A DNA stretch of 64,000 bases from Belliella baltica DSM 15883 (GCF_000265405.1 NC_018010.1:4132596-4196595), one strand, 5' to 3'. Positions 18,919-27,837 are shown, numbered from the stretch's first letter. Notes: generated by a model from the sequence alone, not told the origin. Numbers and translations are program-made.

Positions 18919-19287
18919 TCAAGTATAGATTCCATCTTCGGAATAAAGTCTCAATCTGTGAATTAGATCAGTTCTATTTTGAGCTTCGGTTTTAATAAAA
19001 ATATTTTTAAGATGGGTTTTTATAGTGTTTTCACTTACATATAGCCTAGTAGCAATTTCCTGATTTGACAAGCCTAGTTCTAATTGTTCTACTACATCCT
19101 TTTCTCTTTCCGATAGAGGTGTTGGAAGTTTTACGTTGATAGCTGAAAAATTAATATCGTATCCATTTTTATCAGTAATATCACTTTTCAATGACTCAAT
19201 TTCCTGAAATTGTTCTCTTCTAAACGCAATGATTTTCTGGTACACAATAAACACAAATGAAAAAAATAAAAAACAAACAGACAACAT
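18919..19287 (-). CDS. Membrane-anchored LuxR-type HTH protein
   Basis: 122 residues: one transmembrane segment (about 3-17), a charged, probably coiled helix (about 20-40), then a GerE/LuxR helix-turn-helix at about 56-115 (LSEREKDVVEQLELGLSNQEIATRLYVSENTIKTHLKNIFIKT). In many Bacteroidota the same TM-coil-HTH end caps long TPR regulators. Here the sensor part is absent and an in-frame TAG lies 9 bases before the ATG, so it is a complete short gene or an old remnant. It faces the cytochrome gene in the same direction 90 bases upstream. Target genes are unknown. Confidence 0.8.
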   Translation of the reverse strand: MLSVCFLFFSFVFIVYQKIIAFRREQFQEIESLKSDITDKNGYDINFSAINVKLPTPLSEREKDVVEQLELGLSNQEIATRLYVSENTIKTHLKNIFIKTEAQNRTDLIHRLRLYSEDGIYT

Positions 19288-19700
19288 ACTATACTACAGG
19301 TATTTATATCAAACAGTTTTAATCTAAATGAGATAATATTTTCCCTACAAAAATTCATGTTTTAAATGATAAATGAAAAACCTACTATTTTTTAAATAAA
19401 AACTCATATTTAAAAAAATAACAGATTTATCAAGTTTAGAAACCCTTATTAAATTTACTGATTTATATGAATAATCGAAAAATTTTGGCATTTACAAACA
19501 GAGCACTTTTCAAATATCCATCTTATAATCAGTACTTTGAAATAATATTTTTTGACACTTTAGTCTTTGATTATTTACTAAGCATGAAGGAAATTGTAGA
19601 TAATAGAAATCATTCAAATGGTCGATGGTAACAACCTGCATGAATTGTGAAAGAAGTGCAAAAAAACGTAAAACTAGTAAATTATAATTTTCACCTCAGA
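19288..19700. other. 413-base AT-rich intergenic region
   Basis: This region separates the LuxR-type gene from btuD. The only noteworthy frame is a 54-codon plus-strand ORF (ATG 19467 to TAA 19631, starting MNNRKILAFTNR), with no family resemblance and no clear promoter. I do not call it a gene. No terminator stem is obvious for btuD. Confidence 0.5.
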
Positions 19701-20687
19701 TCAGGATTCTAAAAAATATTCTAAAAATGTTTTAAAGGAATCAAATTCAAGTATTTCGCTCGTGGATTCAATAGAAATAGTAAAAGGAATTTCATAAATA
19801 GTAAGGGATAAAATATCTTTAGGTAACCTCAACTTATTCTTTCGAATAAGAAGTTTAAGCCAACGAGTCAACTTCTCTTCTCCAATAATTCTTGGGAATT
19901 CATAACTTGTGGAATCCTGAACTTTGCCTGTTGAAACATCAAACTTCAAACTATCCTTTGGAAGAAGCAAATTGATCTTATCACTCACTATCAAATCTTC
20001 AGGAGTTCCAGAAACTAATGGAAAACCACATTGCATCAACCAAAACTCATCCGCAGTCTCAATAGCAATATCCAAATCATGAGTAACTACTAAAATTGCT
20101 TTACCCTCCTCCTTCGCAATCCTTCTTAGCAAATGCATGATTTCAAATCGATTGATCAAATCCAAATGAGCAGTGGGTTCATCTAAAATTACAACTTCTC
20201 CATCTTGAACTAGCGCTCTTGCTATCATCACTTTTTGCATTTGACCATCGCTAATTTCGGACAAGACACTATCTTTAAGATATTCAATATTTGTAGCAAG
20301 AAGCGCTTTTTTCACCACTTCATGATCTTCAATAGTGAGATTTCCAAGCCATGATGTATGTGGAATTCTCCCGAGCGAAACTAATTGATAAACTGTCAAA
20401 TTGCTTAAAGCAACCTTTTCCGTTAGAACAACAGCTATCTTCTTTGCTAATAATTTCTCATTGAATTCAGAAATAGCTTTTCCTGAAAAGCTGATATCAC
20501 CTTTCAATATGGGGATTTGCCCCATTATAGTTTTTATAAGAGTTGATTTCCCGACTCCATTTGGACCTAAAAGGCATGTTAATTTACCTTTTTCTAACCT
20601 AAAAGAGATTCCTTCTGCAATGACCGATTCCTTGTTTTGATTTTTATATCCCAGTGATAAACCTTCCCCTTTTAAAATTATCTCCAT
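19701..20687 (-). CDS. btuD: ABC transporter ATP-binding protein, vitamin B12 importer
   Basis: 328 residues. The ABC cassette occupies about 1-245: Walker A GPNGVGKSTL, signature EISDGQMQKVMIARAL (SDGQ instead of SGGQ), Walker B VVILDEPTAHLD, switch VTHDLD. A further ~80 residues at the C-terminus, with no ABC motifs, end in FLEYFLES; FecE/BtuD proteins usually stop at about 250-260. It powers the BtuC channel encoded 10 bases upstream. Assignment to B12 rather than ferric siderophore rests on the riboswitch and on the divergent BtuB-BtuG pair. Confidence 0.85.
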   Translation of the reverse strand: MEIILKGEGLSLGYKNQNKESVIAEGISFRLEKGKLTCLLGPNGVGKSTLIKTIMGQIPILKGDISFSGKAISEFNEKLLAKKIAVVLTEKVALSNLTVYQLVSLGRIPHTSWLGNLTIEDHEVVKKALLATNIEYLKDSVLSEISDGQMQKVMIARALVQDGEVVILDEPTAHLDLINRFEIMHLLRRIAKEEGKAILVVTHDLDIAIETADEFWLMQCGFPLVSGTPEDLIVSDKINLLLPKDSLKFDVSTGKVQDSTSYEFPRIIGEEKLTRWLKLLIRKNKLRLPKDILSLTIYEIPFTISIESTSEILEFDSFKTFLEYFLES

Positions 20688-20697
20688 ACTTGTCTGA

Positions 20698-21732
20698 TTA
20701 AAACTCTTTACTAAAATTCCTTCTTAAAATTAACCAAATTACCATTGGAGCTCCTATCAACGAGGTAACAGCATTGATTGGAAGTGTTTGTGCAGATCCT
20801 GGGAGCTGACTAATTGAATCGCAAAAAAGTAAAACAATTGCACCTGTTAAAGCAGATGCTGGAAATAGGATTTTATGATCTCCACTTTTAAAAATTAATC
20901 TTGCCATATGAGGAACTGCTATTCCAATAAACGCAATTGGGCCACAAAATGCAGTCGCAGAACCTGCCAGCAACCCTGTACTCAAGATCATAGCCCAGCG
21001 CAATTTATTAATATTCACTCCCATACTTTTTGCATAAGCTTCACCTAGAAGCATTGCATTATAAGACTTGATAAAAATCAAAACTGGGGTAACTCCCAAA
21101 ACACAAGCAAATAAAAATAATTCTAATTGGCCTCCCTGAGTGCCTCCAAGACTCCCCATGGACCAAATTGTGAATACTTTTAATTGCTCAGCCTCACTAA
21201 AATAAGCCAAGACAGAAATCAAAGCACCAGCCAAGCTTCCAAACATCAACCCAACGATCAGTAGCGTCATGCTGTCCTTTACTCTCCATGCAGTCAAACT
21301 CATGAGTAATAGAACTAAAATTGCTCCAGAGGATGCCGCAAACACTACAGCCCACATTCCAAAACCCCCTGAAAAAAAACTCAAACCAAATGCTGAACCA
21401 GTCATCACTAGCAATGCAACACCTAATCCAGCTCCTGAACTAATCCCCAAGACAAAAGGTCCTGCTAAAGGATTTCTGAAAAAAGTTTGCATTTGCAAAC
21501 CGCTTATTGACAAAGCTAGACCTGCCAAAATTGCGGTAAAAGCTTTTGGTATTCTATAATCTTTTACAATAATACCCCAAGACTTCTTGCTAAATTCTTC
21601 TCCAAAAAGACTTGCAGCAATCTCAGACATCGGAATGTGAACTGAACCAACGTTTAGGTTGATCAGAAAGAATAATACACAAAGAACTGCGCCAAAAACA
21701 AAAAGTAGAAAATGTCTAGTGTTATTTTTCAT
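20698..21732 (-). CDS. btuC: FecCD/BtuC family permease, vitamin B12 importer
   Basis: 344 residues, about ten membrane helices. FecCD family features include RIPKAFTAILAGLALSISG near the N-terminus, FRNPLAGPFVLGISSGAG, and AFCGPIAFIGIAVPHMARL with the coupling region for the ATPase. It forms the inner-membrane channel of a type II ABC importer. It overlaps btuF by 11 bases and is followed by btuD after 10 bases, so the three are translationally coupled. Confidence 0.88.
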   Translation of the reverse strand: MKNNTRHFLLFVFGAVLCVLFFLINLNVGSVHIPMSEIAASLFGEEFSKKSWGIIVKDYRIPKAFTAILAGLALSISGLQMQTFFRNPLAGPFVLGISSGAGLGVALLVMTGSAFGLSFFSGGFGMWAVVFAASSGAILVLLLMSLTAWRVKDSMTLLIVGLMFGSLAGALISVLAYFSEAEQLKVFTIWSMGSLGGTQGGQLELFLFACVLGVTPVLIFIKSYNAMLLGEAYAKSMGVNINKLRWAMILSTGLLAGSATAFCGPIAFIGIAVPHMARLIFKSGDHKILFPASALTGAIVLLFCDSISQLPGSAQTLPINAVTSLIGAPMVIWLILRRNFSKEF

Positions 21733-22870
21733 TCATTTTTGAGTAAAAATAAAGAGAATAATTTGGTAATAAATCTGGATGGAGAATCTTGATGATGTCT
21801 TTCAAAATCAAATCAGGCCGCATGTAACCCAATTCAAAATATTCAATTCCACCTGTCTCCCCTTTTTTCGAGGTATATGAATAAACATTGTTTTTTTGAA
21901 AAGCTTTAAAACCAGCATATCTTTCATCAGCACTTTTCATGGCTTCCAAGCTCACAAAATCTGATGCTCCTAGCCAAAAATCAGCATTCTGAGCTTGGTC
22001 AAGCACATATTCATAGTTAAGTTGGCTACTGCCTGTACCAGCTTGCGCTTTAAATACATATTCCCCTCCAGCAGCATTAAGCAATTGTGCCCCCCAAGAG
22101 TCATTTCCTGGAGCATACCAAATATCCTTGTACATCACTCCAGACATGACCGTCGGACGATTTTCCAAGACAACATTAGAGACTAAATTTAATGCTTCTA
22201 AATAATTGGCTTCAATAACATCAAATTCAGCTTTTGCTTCTTCATATTTCCCTAACAACACCCCTGTGAATTTAATCCATTCTGCTCTCCCAAGTGGATG
22301 CTGCTCCACATATTCCCCATTGATTACAGCAGCTATTCCAGCGCTTTTGAGTAAATCTAAGTTTTTCAAATCTTCCCCTAAGGTTGAAATCATCACCCAA
22401 TCTGGTTCTAGATCTATCATCAACTCAATATTGGACTGAGCTCCAGAACCAAGGTCTTTTACCAAGTTTTTGTTTATCCTTTCTCTAGTGAGTTTAGAAG
22501 AAATCAAATCTAAATTGGGAAAGCCAACCAACTTTTCTGTGCAATCTAATAAATCTAAATGTGGAATATGAGTTGTAGAAGTTAGGATTACTTTTTCTAT
22601 TGGCAATGTAATTATTGCGTCAAATGTCCCATCAGGAATTGATTCACCCGAACTTTCTAATACCAAATACCTATAAGGTTGATGCTCTCCCGGGAAAGCT
22701 TGCGAAACTTCTAAAACCCAATACCCCTCCCCTTTAAATATATGAAAACCAGACGCGTAGGAATTTTGCAAAACTGAGCCTGATATTTCATTTTCTTGAT
22801 TTTTATTATCACAGGATAGTAGGAAATTTAAAAAAAGAACAATGAATAAAATTTGAGAAAAGGGCTTCAT
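21722..22870 (-). CDS. btuF: ABC substrate-binding lipoprotein, vitamin B12 importer
   Basis: About 382 residues. From ATG 22870 (MKPFSQ) the lipobox LLSC places the lipid Cys at residue 20; an ATG 12 bases upstream would lengthen the N-terminus without benefit. The body is a BtuF/FecB-type two-lobe binding protein with VMISTLGEDLKNLDLLKSAGIAAV and NAADFWLGASDF-like second-lobe segments. In this class it captures cobalamin in the periplasm and docks on BtuC. It is the first gene of the btuFCD operon and is divergent from the riboswitch-controlled btuB, about 580 bases away. Confidence 0.85.
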   Translation of the reverse strand: MKPFSQILFIVLFLNFLLSCDNKNQENEISGSVLQNSYASGFHIFKGEGYWVLEVSQAFPGEHQPYRYLVLESSGESIPDGTFDAIITLPIEKVILTSTTHIPHLDLLDCTEKLVGFPNLDLISSKLTRERINKNLVKDLGSGAQSNIELMIDLEPDWVMISTLGEDLKNLDLLKSAGIAAVINGEYVEQHPLGRAEWIKFTGVLLGKYEEAKAEFDVIEANYLEALNLVSNVVLENRPTVMSGVMYKDIWYAPGNDSWGAQLLNAAGGEYVFKAQAGTGSSQLNYEYVLDQAQNADFWLGASDFVSLEAMKSADERYAGFKAFQKNNVYSYTSKKGETGGIEYFELGYMRPDLILKDIIKILHPDLLPNYSLYFYSKMNEK

Positions 22871-23059
22871 AAAATTGATCAAATATTTTTTAAACGCCTC
22901 AAAGATACAAATGAGATTTGTTTTTAATCAATTTGAAATAAAAAGCTGAGATATTAAATAATACTTCTCCTAACAGCTCAGATTTATGGCTACAAATAAA
23001 TATTCCAAAGAATATTTGAATTTCTGGATTTGGATTGCTTATGTTTGCAACAAGATTTG

Positions 23060-23258
23060 GTTCTCGATCCTTTATCAGGCCCTCGAGATTAAAAGGGAAT
23101 TCGGTGAAATACCGGAGCTGTCCCCGCAACTGTAACCTCGTCCTAAAACTAATTAGGATAGTAATTTACCACCTCCATTGCCATTGTTCGTCCCGATCAC
23201 TATCGGGAGAGGACGAGAAGGCCGGTAAATTCAAGGAAGCCAGGAGACCTGCCTATTC
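23060..23258 (+). promoter_or_regulatory. Cobalamin riboswitch
   Basis: Strongly recognisable aptamer core: a GGGAAT...GGTGAAATACCGGAGCTG segment (23095-23120) leads into CCCCGCAACTGTAA, and the B12 box AGCCAGGAGACCTGCC sits at 23238-23253. Between them are complementary segments such as CTCGTCC (about 23138) with GGACGAG (about 23211) and a GTAAATTACC-type pair, the expected variable peripheral stems. It faces the btuB gene on the plus strand, so bound adenosylcobalamin should shut off btuB and the gene after it. Outer edges are approximate. Confidence 0.95.
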
Positions 23259-23409
23259 TTATCAAATTCAAAGCTTTCGGGTGAAAGGCTGAGATGAAAA
23301 GGAAATGTTTCAGAACGAATGTTATTAACTCTTCTTCAATATCAATTTGAAGATTACACGTTCTTTTATCATTGTTCAATTCTCTCAATTTTATTCCACG
23401 GATGACTTT

Positions 23410-23442
23410 GAATTAAATAATCGATTTTCCATTATTTAATTC
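23410..23442 (+). promoter_or_regulatory. Perfect inverted repeat just before the btuB start
   Basis: GAATTAAATAAT (23410-23421) and its complement (23431-23442) pair perfectly over a 9-base loop. The stem ends 8 bases before the TTG start, over the ribosome-binding zone. It could be part of the riboswitch expression platform. No T run follows, so it is not a terminator. Confidence 0.6.
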
Positions 23443-23450
23443 GAAAGGCA

Positions 23451-25331
23451 TTGCTATTTCTTAGTTTCGTATTTCTTACTTCATTTTCAAATGAGGTTGA
23501 TAAAACTCTATTAATTCCGCAAGATACCGTGGAACTGAAATTGGTCGAGGTTTATTCATCTCCACTTGAAAAATACACCTATGGACAGACGCTCCAGAAA
23601 GTTGATTCAAGAGACTTGAACGAATTTCAAGGGCAATCTTTAGCAGAATTGCTTCAGCAACGAAGTGGGCTATTCCTTAGACAATATGGACCTGGTATGT
23701 TAACATCTCTTACCATGAGAGGCACGTCTGCAGGTCATAATTCAGTTTTTTGGAATGGAATCCCAATCAATAGCCCCTCGCTTGGTCAAGCAGATTTTTC
23801 AATATTGCCAGTTGGAGGATTTGACGAAGCTACGATACATTATGGCAGTAGCGGAGCACTATATGGCACTGATGCAATCGGTGGAGCCATTCATCTGAAC
23901 AACAAAAACACATTCAACAAAGGGCATCAAACCAAAATCCTGAGCACTTTTGGAAGTTTTGGAAGATGGAATCAGCAAGTTGAATATGGGTATTCAAATC
24001 AAAATTTCTCGAGCAGAAGTCGCGTGTATAGAAATTTCTCAAAAAATAATTTCAAATTCAACAACTTAGCAAGAGCTGGAAGTCCTGAAGAAAGACAAAG
24101 AAATGCGGAAGTTGAACAGTTTGGGGCTATGCAAGATTTGGCTTGGAATCTCCGTCCAAATCAGCAACTCAGCACATCAATTTGGTGGAATCAAACAGAC
24201 AGACAAATTCAGCCTGTGATGGGATCAAATGGTTCCGATGTACAGAATGACAATAATTTCCGAGCAGTAGTTGATTATAATAAATTCACCGCTGCAACGA
24301 TTTGGAATATTAAAGCAGGGGTAGTTTTAGATGAATTGAAATTCAATCAGAGTGTCAATCAAACCTCCCAATTTCTCCTATCCTCAGATATTGATTGGAC
24401 TATTTCAGAAAAGTTGAAGTCAAAAACAGGAGTGCGGTTCAATCATGTAATTGGGAATCTCAGCAGCTATGAAGCCACTGAGGATAGGTTAGAACTTTAT
24501 CAATCCATCAATTATCTTCCAGCTTCTAACCTCGCATTTTCTTTAAACTTAAGACAAATGATCTTCAATAGAGATCTTGCCCCATTCACACCGAGCATTG
24601 GATCAGAATGGACATTTTTTAAAAATGAAAAGAACAAATTCAGCGCACACACCTCTGTCTCGAAGAGCTTTAAAATCCCCACACTGAATGATCGATTTTG
24701 GGTTCCAGGAGGAAATCCAGACCTAGAATCTGAAGAAAGTATCAGTGCAGAAATTGGTTTGGCTCATGTTTTCAATAGTAATTATTTCATGATCAGCAAT
24801 CAGATCAATCTTTACAGCATGTGGGTTGACAATTGGATCATTTGGCTGCCAAGAGGGAGTTTTTGGAGTCCAGAAAATATCCGTGAAGTCCGAAATCAAG
24901 GTTTAGAATATTTTGTAACGATTAAAAAATCATTGAATCAAATGCATTTAGAATTCAATGGAAGTTACAATTACACCCTAGCGACGATTCTCAATAACTT
25001 ATCCGAAAATGACCGCTCGCAGGGAAATCAACTTCCTTATACACCCAAACATAAGACTCAGGGAAATTTACGCTTCACATACAAATCAAATTCTGCTTTT
25101 GTAAATGGACATTGGATTGGAGAGAGATATATCAATACAGACAATACTTCTTCAGTCGCTCCTTATGGACTTTTGGATTTAGGGTATAGTAAAAGTTTAG
25201 AATTCAGTCTAAAGATAAAGGCCTCAATAGGATTTCAAGTAAACAATATAACAAACAATGATTATCAAGTTCTCAGATTGAGAGCAATGCCCGGAAGAAA
25301 TTATCTAATCAATATCAATTTAACACTATGA
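23451..25331 (+). CDS. btuB: TonB-dependent vitamin B12 receptor
   Basis: 626 residues from a TTG start at 23451; no in-frame ATG is available after the TAA at 23418, and the TTG gives a short signal peptide (LFLSFVFLTSFS). The plug domain has SLAELLQQRSGLFLRQYGPGMLTSLTMRGTSAGHNSVFWNGIPIN and IHYGSSGALYGTDAIGGAIHL. The barrel ends at MPGRNYLININLTL, with a terminal aromatic/hydrophobic strand. No carboxypeptidase-like extension is present, unlike SusC. Cobalamin specificity is inferred from the riboswitch in its leader and from the BtuG-like partner overlapping its last 4 bases. Confidence 0.9.
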   Translation: MLFLSFVFLTSFSNEVDKTLLIPQDTVELKLVEVYSSPLEKYTYGQTLQKVDSRDLNEFQGQSLAELLQQRSGLFLRQYGPGMLTSLTMRGTSAGHNSVFWNGIPINSPSLGQADFSILPVGGFDEATIHYGSSGALYGTDAIGGAIHLNNKNTFNKGHQTKILSTFGSFGRWNQQVEYGYSNQNFSSRSRVYRNFSKNNFKFNNLARAGSPEERQRNAEVEQFGAMQDLAWNLRPNQQLSTSIWWNQTDRQIQPVMGSNGSDVQNDNNFRAVVDYNKFTAATIWNIKAGVVLDELKFNQSVNQTSQFLLSSDIDWTISEKLKSKTGVRFNHVIGNLSSYEATEDRLELYQSINYLPASNLAFSLNLRQMIFNRDLAPFTPSIGSEWTFFKNEKNKFSAHTSVSKSFKIPTLNDRFWVPGGNPDLESEESISAEIGLAHVFNSNYFMISNQINLYSMWVDNWIIWLPRGSFWSPENIREVRNQGLEYFVTIKKSLNQMHLEFNGSYNYTLATILNNLSENDRSQGNQLPYTPKHKTQGNLRFTYKSNSAFVNGHWIGERYINTDNTSSVAPYGLLDLGYSKSLEFSLKIKASIGFQVNNITNNDYQVLRLRAMPGRNYLININLTL

Positions 25332-26386
25332 AAAATTTAAGATTATTAGGCTATCTACTAGCCTTATCATTATTTATCTATTCTTGTGACGGTAGTGGCG
25401 AGGAACGACCTCTTGGAGAGTACGAAAAGGGGCTTTTGATCATCAATGAAGGAAATTTCTCTTCTCGTGATGGAGACATTAGCCATTACAATTTCAATAC
25501 GGGGGAGGTACAGCAAAACATATTTGAAAAAGTTAATAATAGACCTTTTGCAGGATTGGTTCAAGATCTCGTTGAGTACGAGGATTATTTTTATTTGGTC
25601 GCGAATACTGGTAAAGTAGAAATTGTAAATAAAAACACTTTTGAGAGCATAGGGTCTGTAGAAGGCGAAGAGCTAAATATTCCTAGATCAGCTATTATAA
25701 CTGATAACAAAATTTACATTGCCGATTGGGGTCCTTACGATGCAAGTTTCGCAAGTCCAGAATCATATATTGCCATTGTAAATGGTATCACAGGAGGAGC
25801 AGTTACAAAAAAATCAAGAACTTCAAGTCGTCCTGAAAGTTTCTATAAAATAAATAACGACTTATTAATTGCCTGTTCTGCTGCGCGGAAAATTGATGTT
25901 ATGAGAGTAGGAGTCGACACAGTAAATAGGAGTATCGATGTGGAAGGAACTCCTGTCAGATTCTTGGAACATGACAACAAACTGCTTCTTTTATCCAGAA
26001 ACTCAAGCACTGTTTTCTTTCACGAAATCAATAAGAGTAACTACAGCATTAGCAATACGACTGAAATCAATATTTCTAGACCAACTTCGAAGTTGACATT
26101 GGGTGAAAATGGAGAGGCATATGTCATTACTTCAACAGGATGGCCTGACTATAATGATGCTGTAGCCAAAATTTCAATCACTTCAGGTCAAGTCATAGAT
26201 GCTTCCCTGTATGAAGGAAACGGTTTTTATGGAATTGGTTTTGATAATTTTGATAAAAACATCTATGTCTCTGAAAACAATGGTTTTCAAGGTTCAGGAA
26301 CAGCTATAGTAATTAATCAAAGTGGTAATGAAGTCAAAACTATCCCAACAGGGGTAGGCCCATCAGGCTTTATTTTTAAAAGGTAA
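25328..26386 (+). CDS. BtuG-like surface beta-propeller lipoprotein (YncE/DUF5074-like)
   Basis: 352 residues with lipobox IYSC (Cys at residue 20), then a run of beta-propeller blades (LLIINEGNFSSRDGDISHYNFNTGEV; YFYLVANTGKVEIVNKNTFESI; KIYIADWG). It overlaps btuB by 4 bases (ATGA), so the two are cotranslated and share the riboswitch. In Bacteroides the analogous lipoprotein BtuG is a propeller that sits on BtuB and binds B12 extremely tightly. The fold, lipidation and position match that role here, but the ligand-binding residues were not checked. No terminator is evident downstream. Confidence 0.82.
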   Translation: MKNLRLLGYLLALSLFIYSCDGSGEERPLGEYEKGLLIINEGNFSSRDGDISHYNFNTGEVQQNIFEKVNNRPFAGLVQDLVEYEDYFYLVANTGKVEIVNKNTFESIGSVEGEELNIPRSAIITDNKIYIADWGPYDASFASPESYIAIVNGITGGAVTKKSRTSSRPESFYKINNDLLIACSAARKIDVMRVGVDTVNRSIDVEGTPVRFLEHDNKLLLLSRNSSTVFFHEINKSNYSISNTTEINISRPTSKLTLGENGEAYVITSTGWPDYNDAVAKISITSGQVIDASLYEGNGFYGIGFDNFDKNIYVSENNGFQGSGTAIVINQSGNEVKTIPTGVGPSGFIFKR

Positions 26387-26497
26387 AGAAAGAAAAGAAA
26401 TATCTACAGTCAATTAATAACAATGTAGTTATTTTTTGAATTGGCAAACGGGTAAGAAAGCTTGAATTCATTAGTGAAATGAAACATCAAAGCAAAA

Positions 26498-26538
26498 AAA
26501 GACCGATTATAATAGCTCTGAAATTATAATCGGTCTTT
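26498..26538. terminator. Terminator, mainly for the minus-strand sensor-like gene
   Basis: 16-bp perfect arms (AAAGACCGATTATAAT and complement) around a 9-base loop. The minus-strand exit is T-rich (TTTTTTG), the plus-strand exit less so. It lies 4 bases past the stop of the gene at 26543 and could also end the btuB-btuG transcript. Confidence 0.85.
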
Positions 26539-26542
26539 AAAA

Positions 26543-27196
26543 TTAATCAATCAATTCCGATTTAATGTTTCTAGATGTATAGATTAAAAGGTAAATGATT
26601 AATAATAAAATCACAAGAGCCGCTACTTCAAATTGAGCCCAGATTCTTGACCTTGTCACTACTTTTTCGGAATTAATAGCAAGCCTATGTCCCTCCTCCA
26701 GTTGGATATTTGATAGCTTTTCCAAATCACCTATCGCTCGTTCGATATATTCATTATATATATGAACTTGTTCATAATTAATCCCTTTTTCATCAGAATA
26801 AAGAAGATCATAATCTGCAATTCTCAAATTTGTCTCAATAATACCTCTAAAATCTTTTAGGAATTCGTCTTCAGTGGCTGTAAGATTTGTTTTTTCAAAA
26901 GTACTCACTGTTGCAAGTATCTTATCTTCATAAGTCTTTATATCTTCAATTACATGTGAATAATCCGTCTCCTCCCAACAGTGATTCACCAATAATTTAA
27001 TCCTAAATAAATTTTCTGATATTGTAAAAATGTAACTTTCAACTACTAATCTATCCTCGTATACTGAAGCAAAAGACTCTTCTAATTCATTAAAGTTTTT
27101 TCTATCCAAAATATTTTTACCAAATATCACCAAGAGTAGAAATGTCAAGACAATCGCGGCTTTAAGTTTATTATTTAATGATTTAGGAGTTTTCAT
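26543..27196 (-). CDS. Membrane protein with chemoreceptor-like four-helix-bundle domain
   Basis: 217 residues: a TM helix near the N-terminus (about 12-29), ~150 residues of charged amphipathic helices (about 35-180), then a second TM helix (about 190-210; FEVAALVILLLIIYLLIY) and a 9-residue tail. This is the topology of a methyl-accepting chemotaxis protein sensor module (4HB_MCP type), but HAMP, kinase and signalling domains are all missing. No signalling partner lies next to it. It may be a stand-alone periplasmic sensor, or a membrane subunit of something unlinked. Family assignment is tentative. Confidence 0.65.
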   Translation of the reverse strand: MKTPKSLNNKLKAAIVLTFLLLVIFGKNILDRKNFNELEESFASVYEDRLVVESYIFTISENLFRIKLLVNHCWEETDYSHVIEDIKTYEDKILATVSTFEKTNLTATEDEFLKDFRGIIETNLRIADYDLLYSDEKGINYEQVHIYNEYIERAIGDLEKLSNIQLEEGHRLAINSEKVVTRSRIWAQFEVAALVILLLIIYLLIYTSRNIKSELID

Positions 27197-27426
27197 AGCT
27201 TACGTTGAGGTTACTCAATTGATTTAATAAATCTAGACGATTTTTAATTAATTAAACTGTTAAGAAAGTAAAAGAAAACTTGAAAAGCAAAAAATAAAAA
27301 ACAAATGACTTTTTCGGAAAATCGTTAACTAAATCTTCAAATTTTCATAAAACAAAAAGATGTTTCTTAAAAAAAGAATAGCAATTTTCATTATGGCTAA
27401 ATGAAACTCAAAATTGATTTAAACAA

Positions 27427-27450
27427 AAAAGCCTCCTAAAAAGGAAGCTT
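27427..27450 (-). terminator. Terminator of the tRNA cluster
   Basis: Stem AAAGCCTCCT / AGGAAGCTTT (one mismatch) with a 4-base loop, then TTTTTTG on the minus strand, 2 bases past tRNA-Lys. Confidence 0.8.
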
Positions 27451-27452
27451 TC

Positions 27453-27525
27453 GTGATCCCGCTGGGGCTCGAACCCAGGACCCATACATTAAAAGTGTAT
27501 TGCTCTACCAGCTGAGCTACGGAAT
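27453..27525 (-). tRNA. tRNA-Lys (TTT), copy 2 of 2
   Basis: 73 bases. The acceptor stem GATTCCG pairs with CGGGATC (one G-T), the discriminator is A and CCA is not encoded. The anticodon loop is CTTTTAA with anticodon TTT and the T loop is TTCGAGC. It is identical base for base to the copy at 27965-28037. Confidence 0.97.
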
Positions 27526-27539
27526 CATTATAAATTAAA

Positions 27540-27568
27540 TGGAGCATTTCTTTTTTTGAAATGCTCCA
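27540..27568. other. Hairpin between tRNA-Lys and tRNA-Arg
   Basis: TGGAGCATTTC / GAAATGCTCCA arms (11 bp) with a 7-T loop. It is probably an RNA processing stem or a partial terminator within the tRNA transcript. Confidence 0.6.
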
Positions 27569-27594
27569 CTGACATTGGTCTGGCGACCTTAGTG

Positions 27595-27668
27595 TGATCC
27601 TGTCAGGACTCGAACCTGAAACCTACTGCTTAGAAGGCAGTTGCTCTATCCAGTTGAGCTACAAGACC
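27595..27668 (-). tRNA. tRNA-Arg (TCT)
   Basis: 74 bases. Acceptor GGTCTTG / CAGGATC with A discriminator, anticodon stem CTGC/GCAG around loop CTTCTAA giving anticodon TCT, T arm TCAGG-TTCGAGT-CCTGA. No encoded CCA. Confidence 0.96.
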
Positions 27669-27837
27669 ATTTTTCTACTAGAAATCTATTTGAAACAATC
27701 CTAATTAGAATTCAAATTTATACCCTCTAATCTTAATTAAAAAGGAAAAATATGATCTAATTGTAAAATTCTTTCAATTTTCTTCTAACTCCCTCAAAAC
27801 AATTGATTTAATTTTTTGAAGTTTTTAGAAAATATTG

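Noticed and set aside
19467..19631. 54-codon plus-strand ORF in the gap before btuD
   Set aside because: No recognisable domain, promoter or conserved feature; too short to support on sequence alone.
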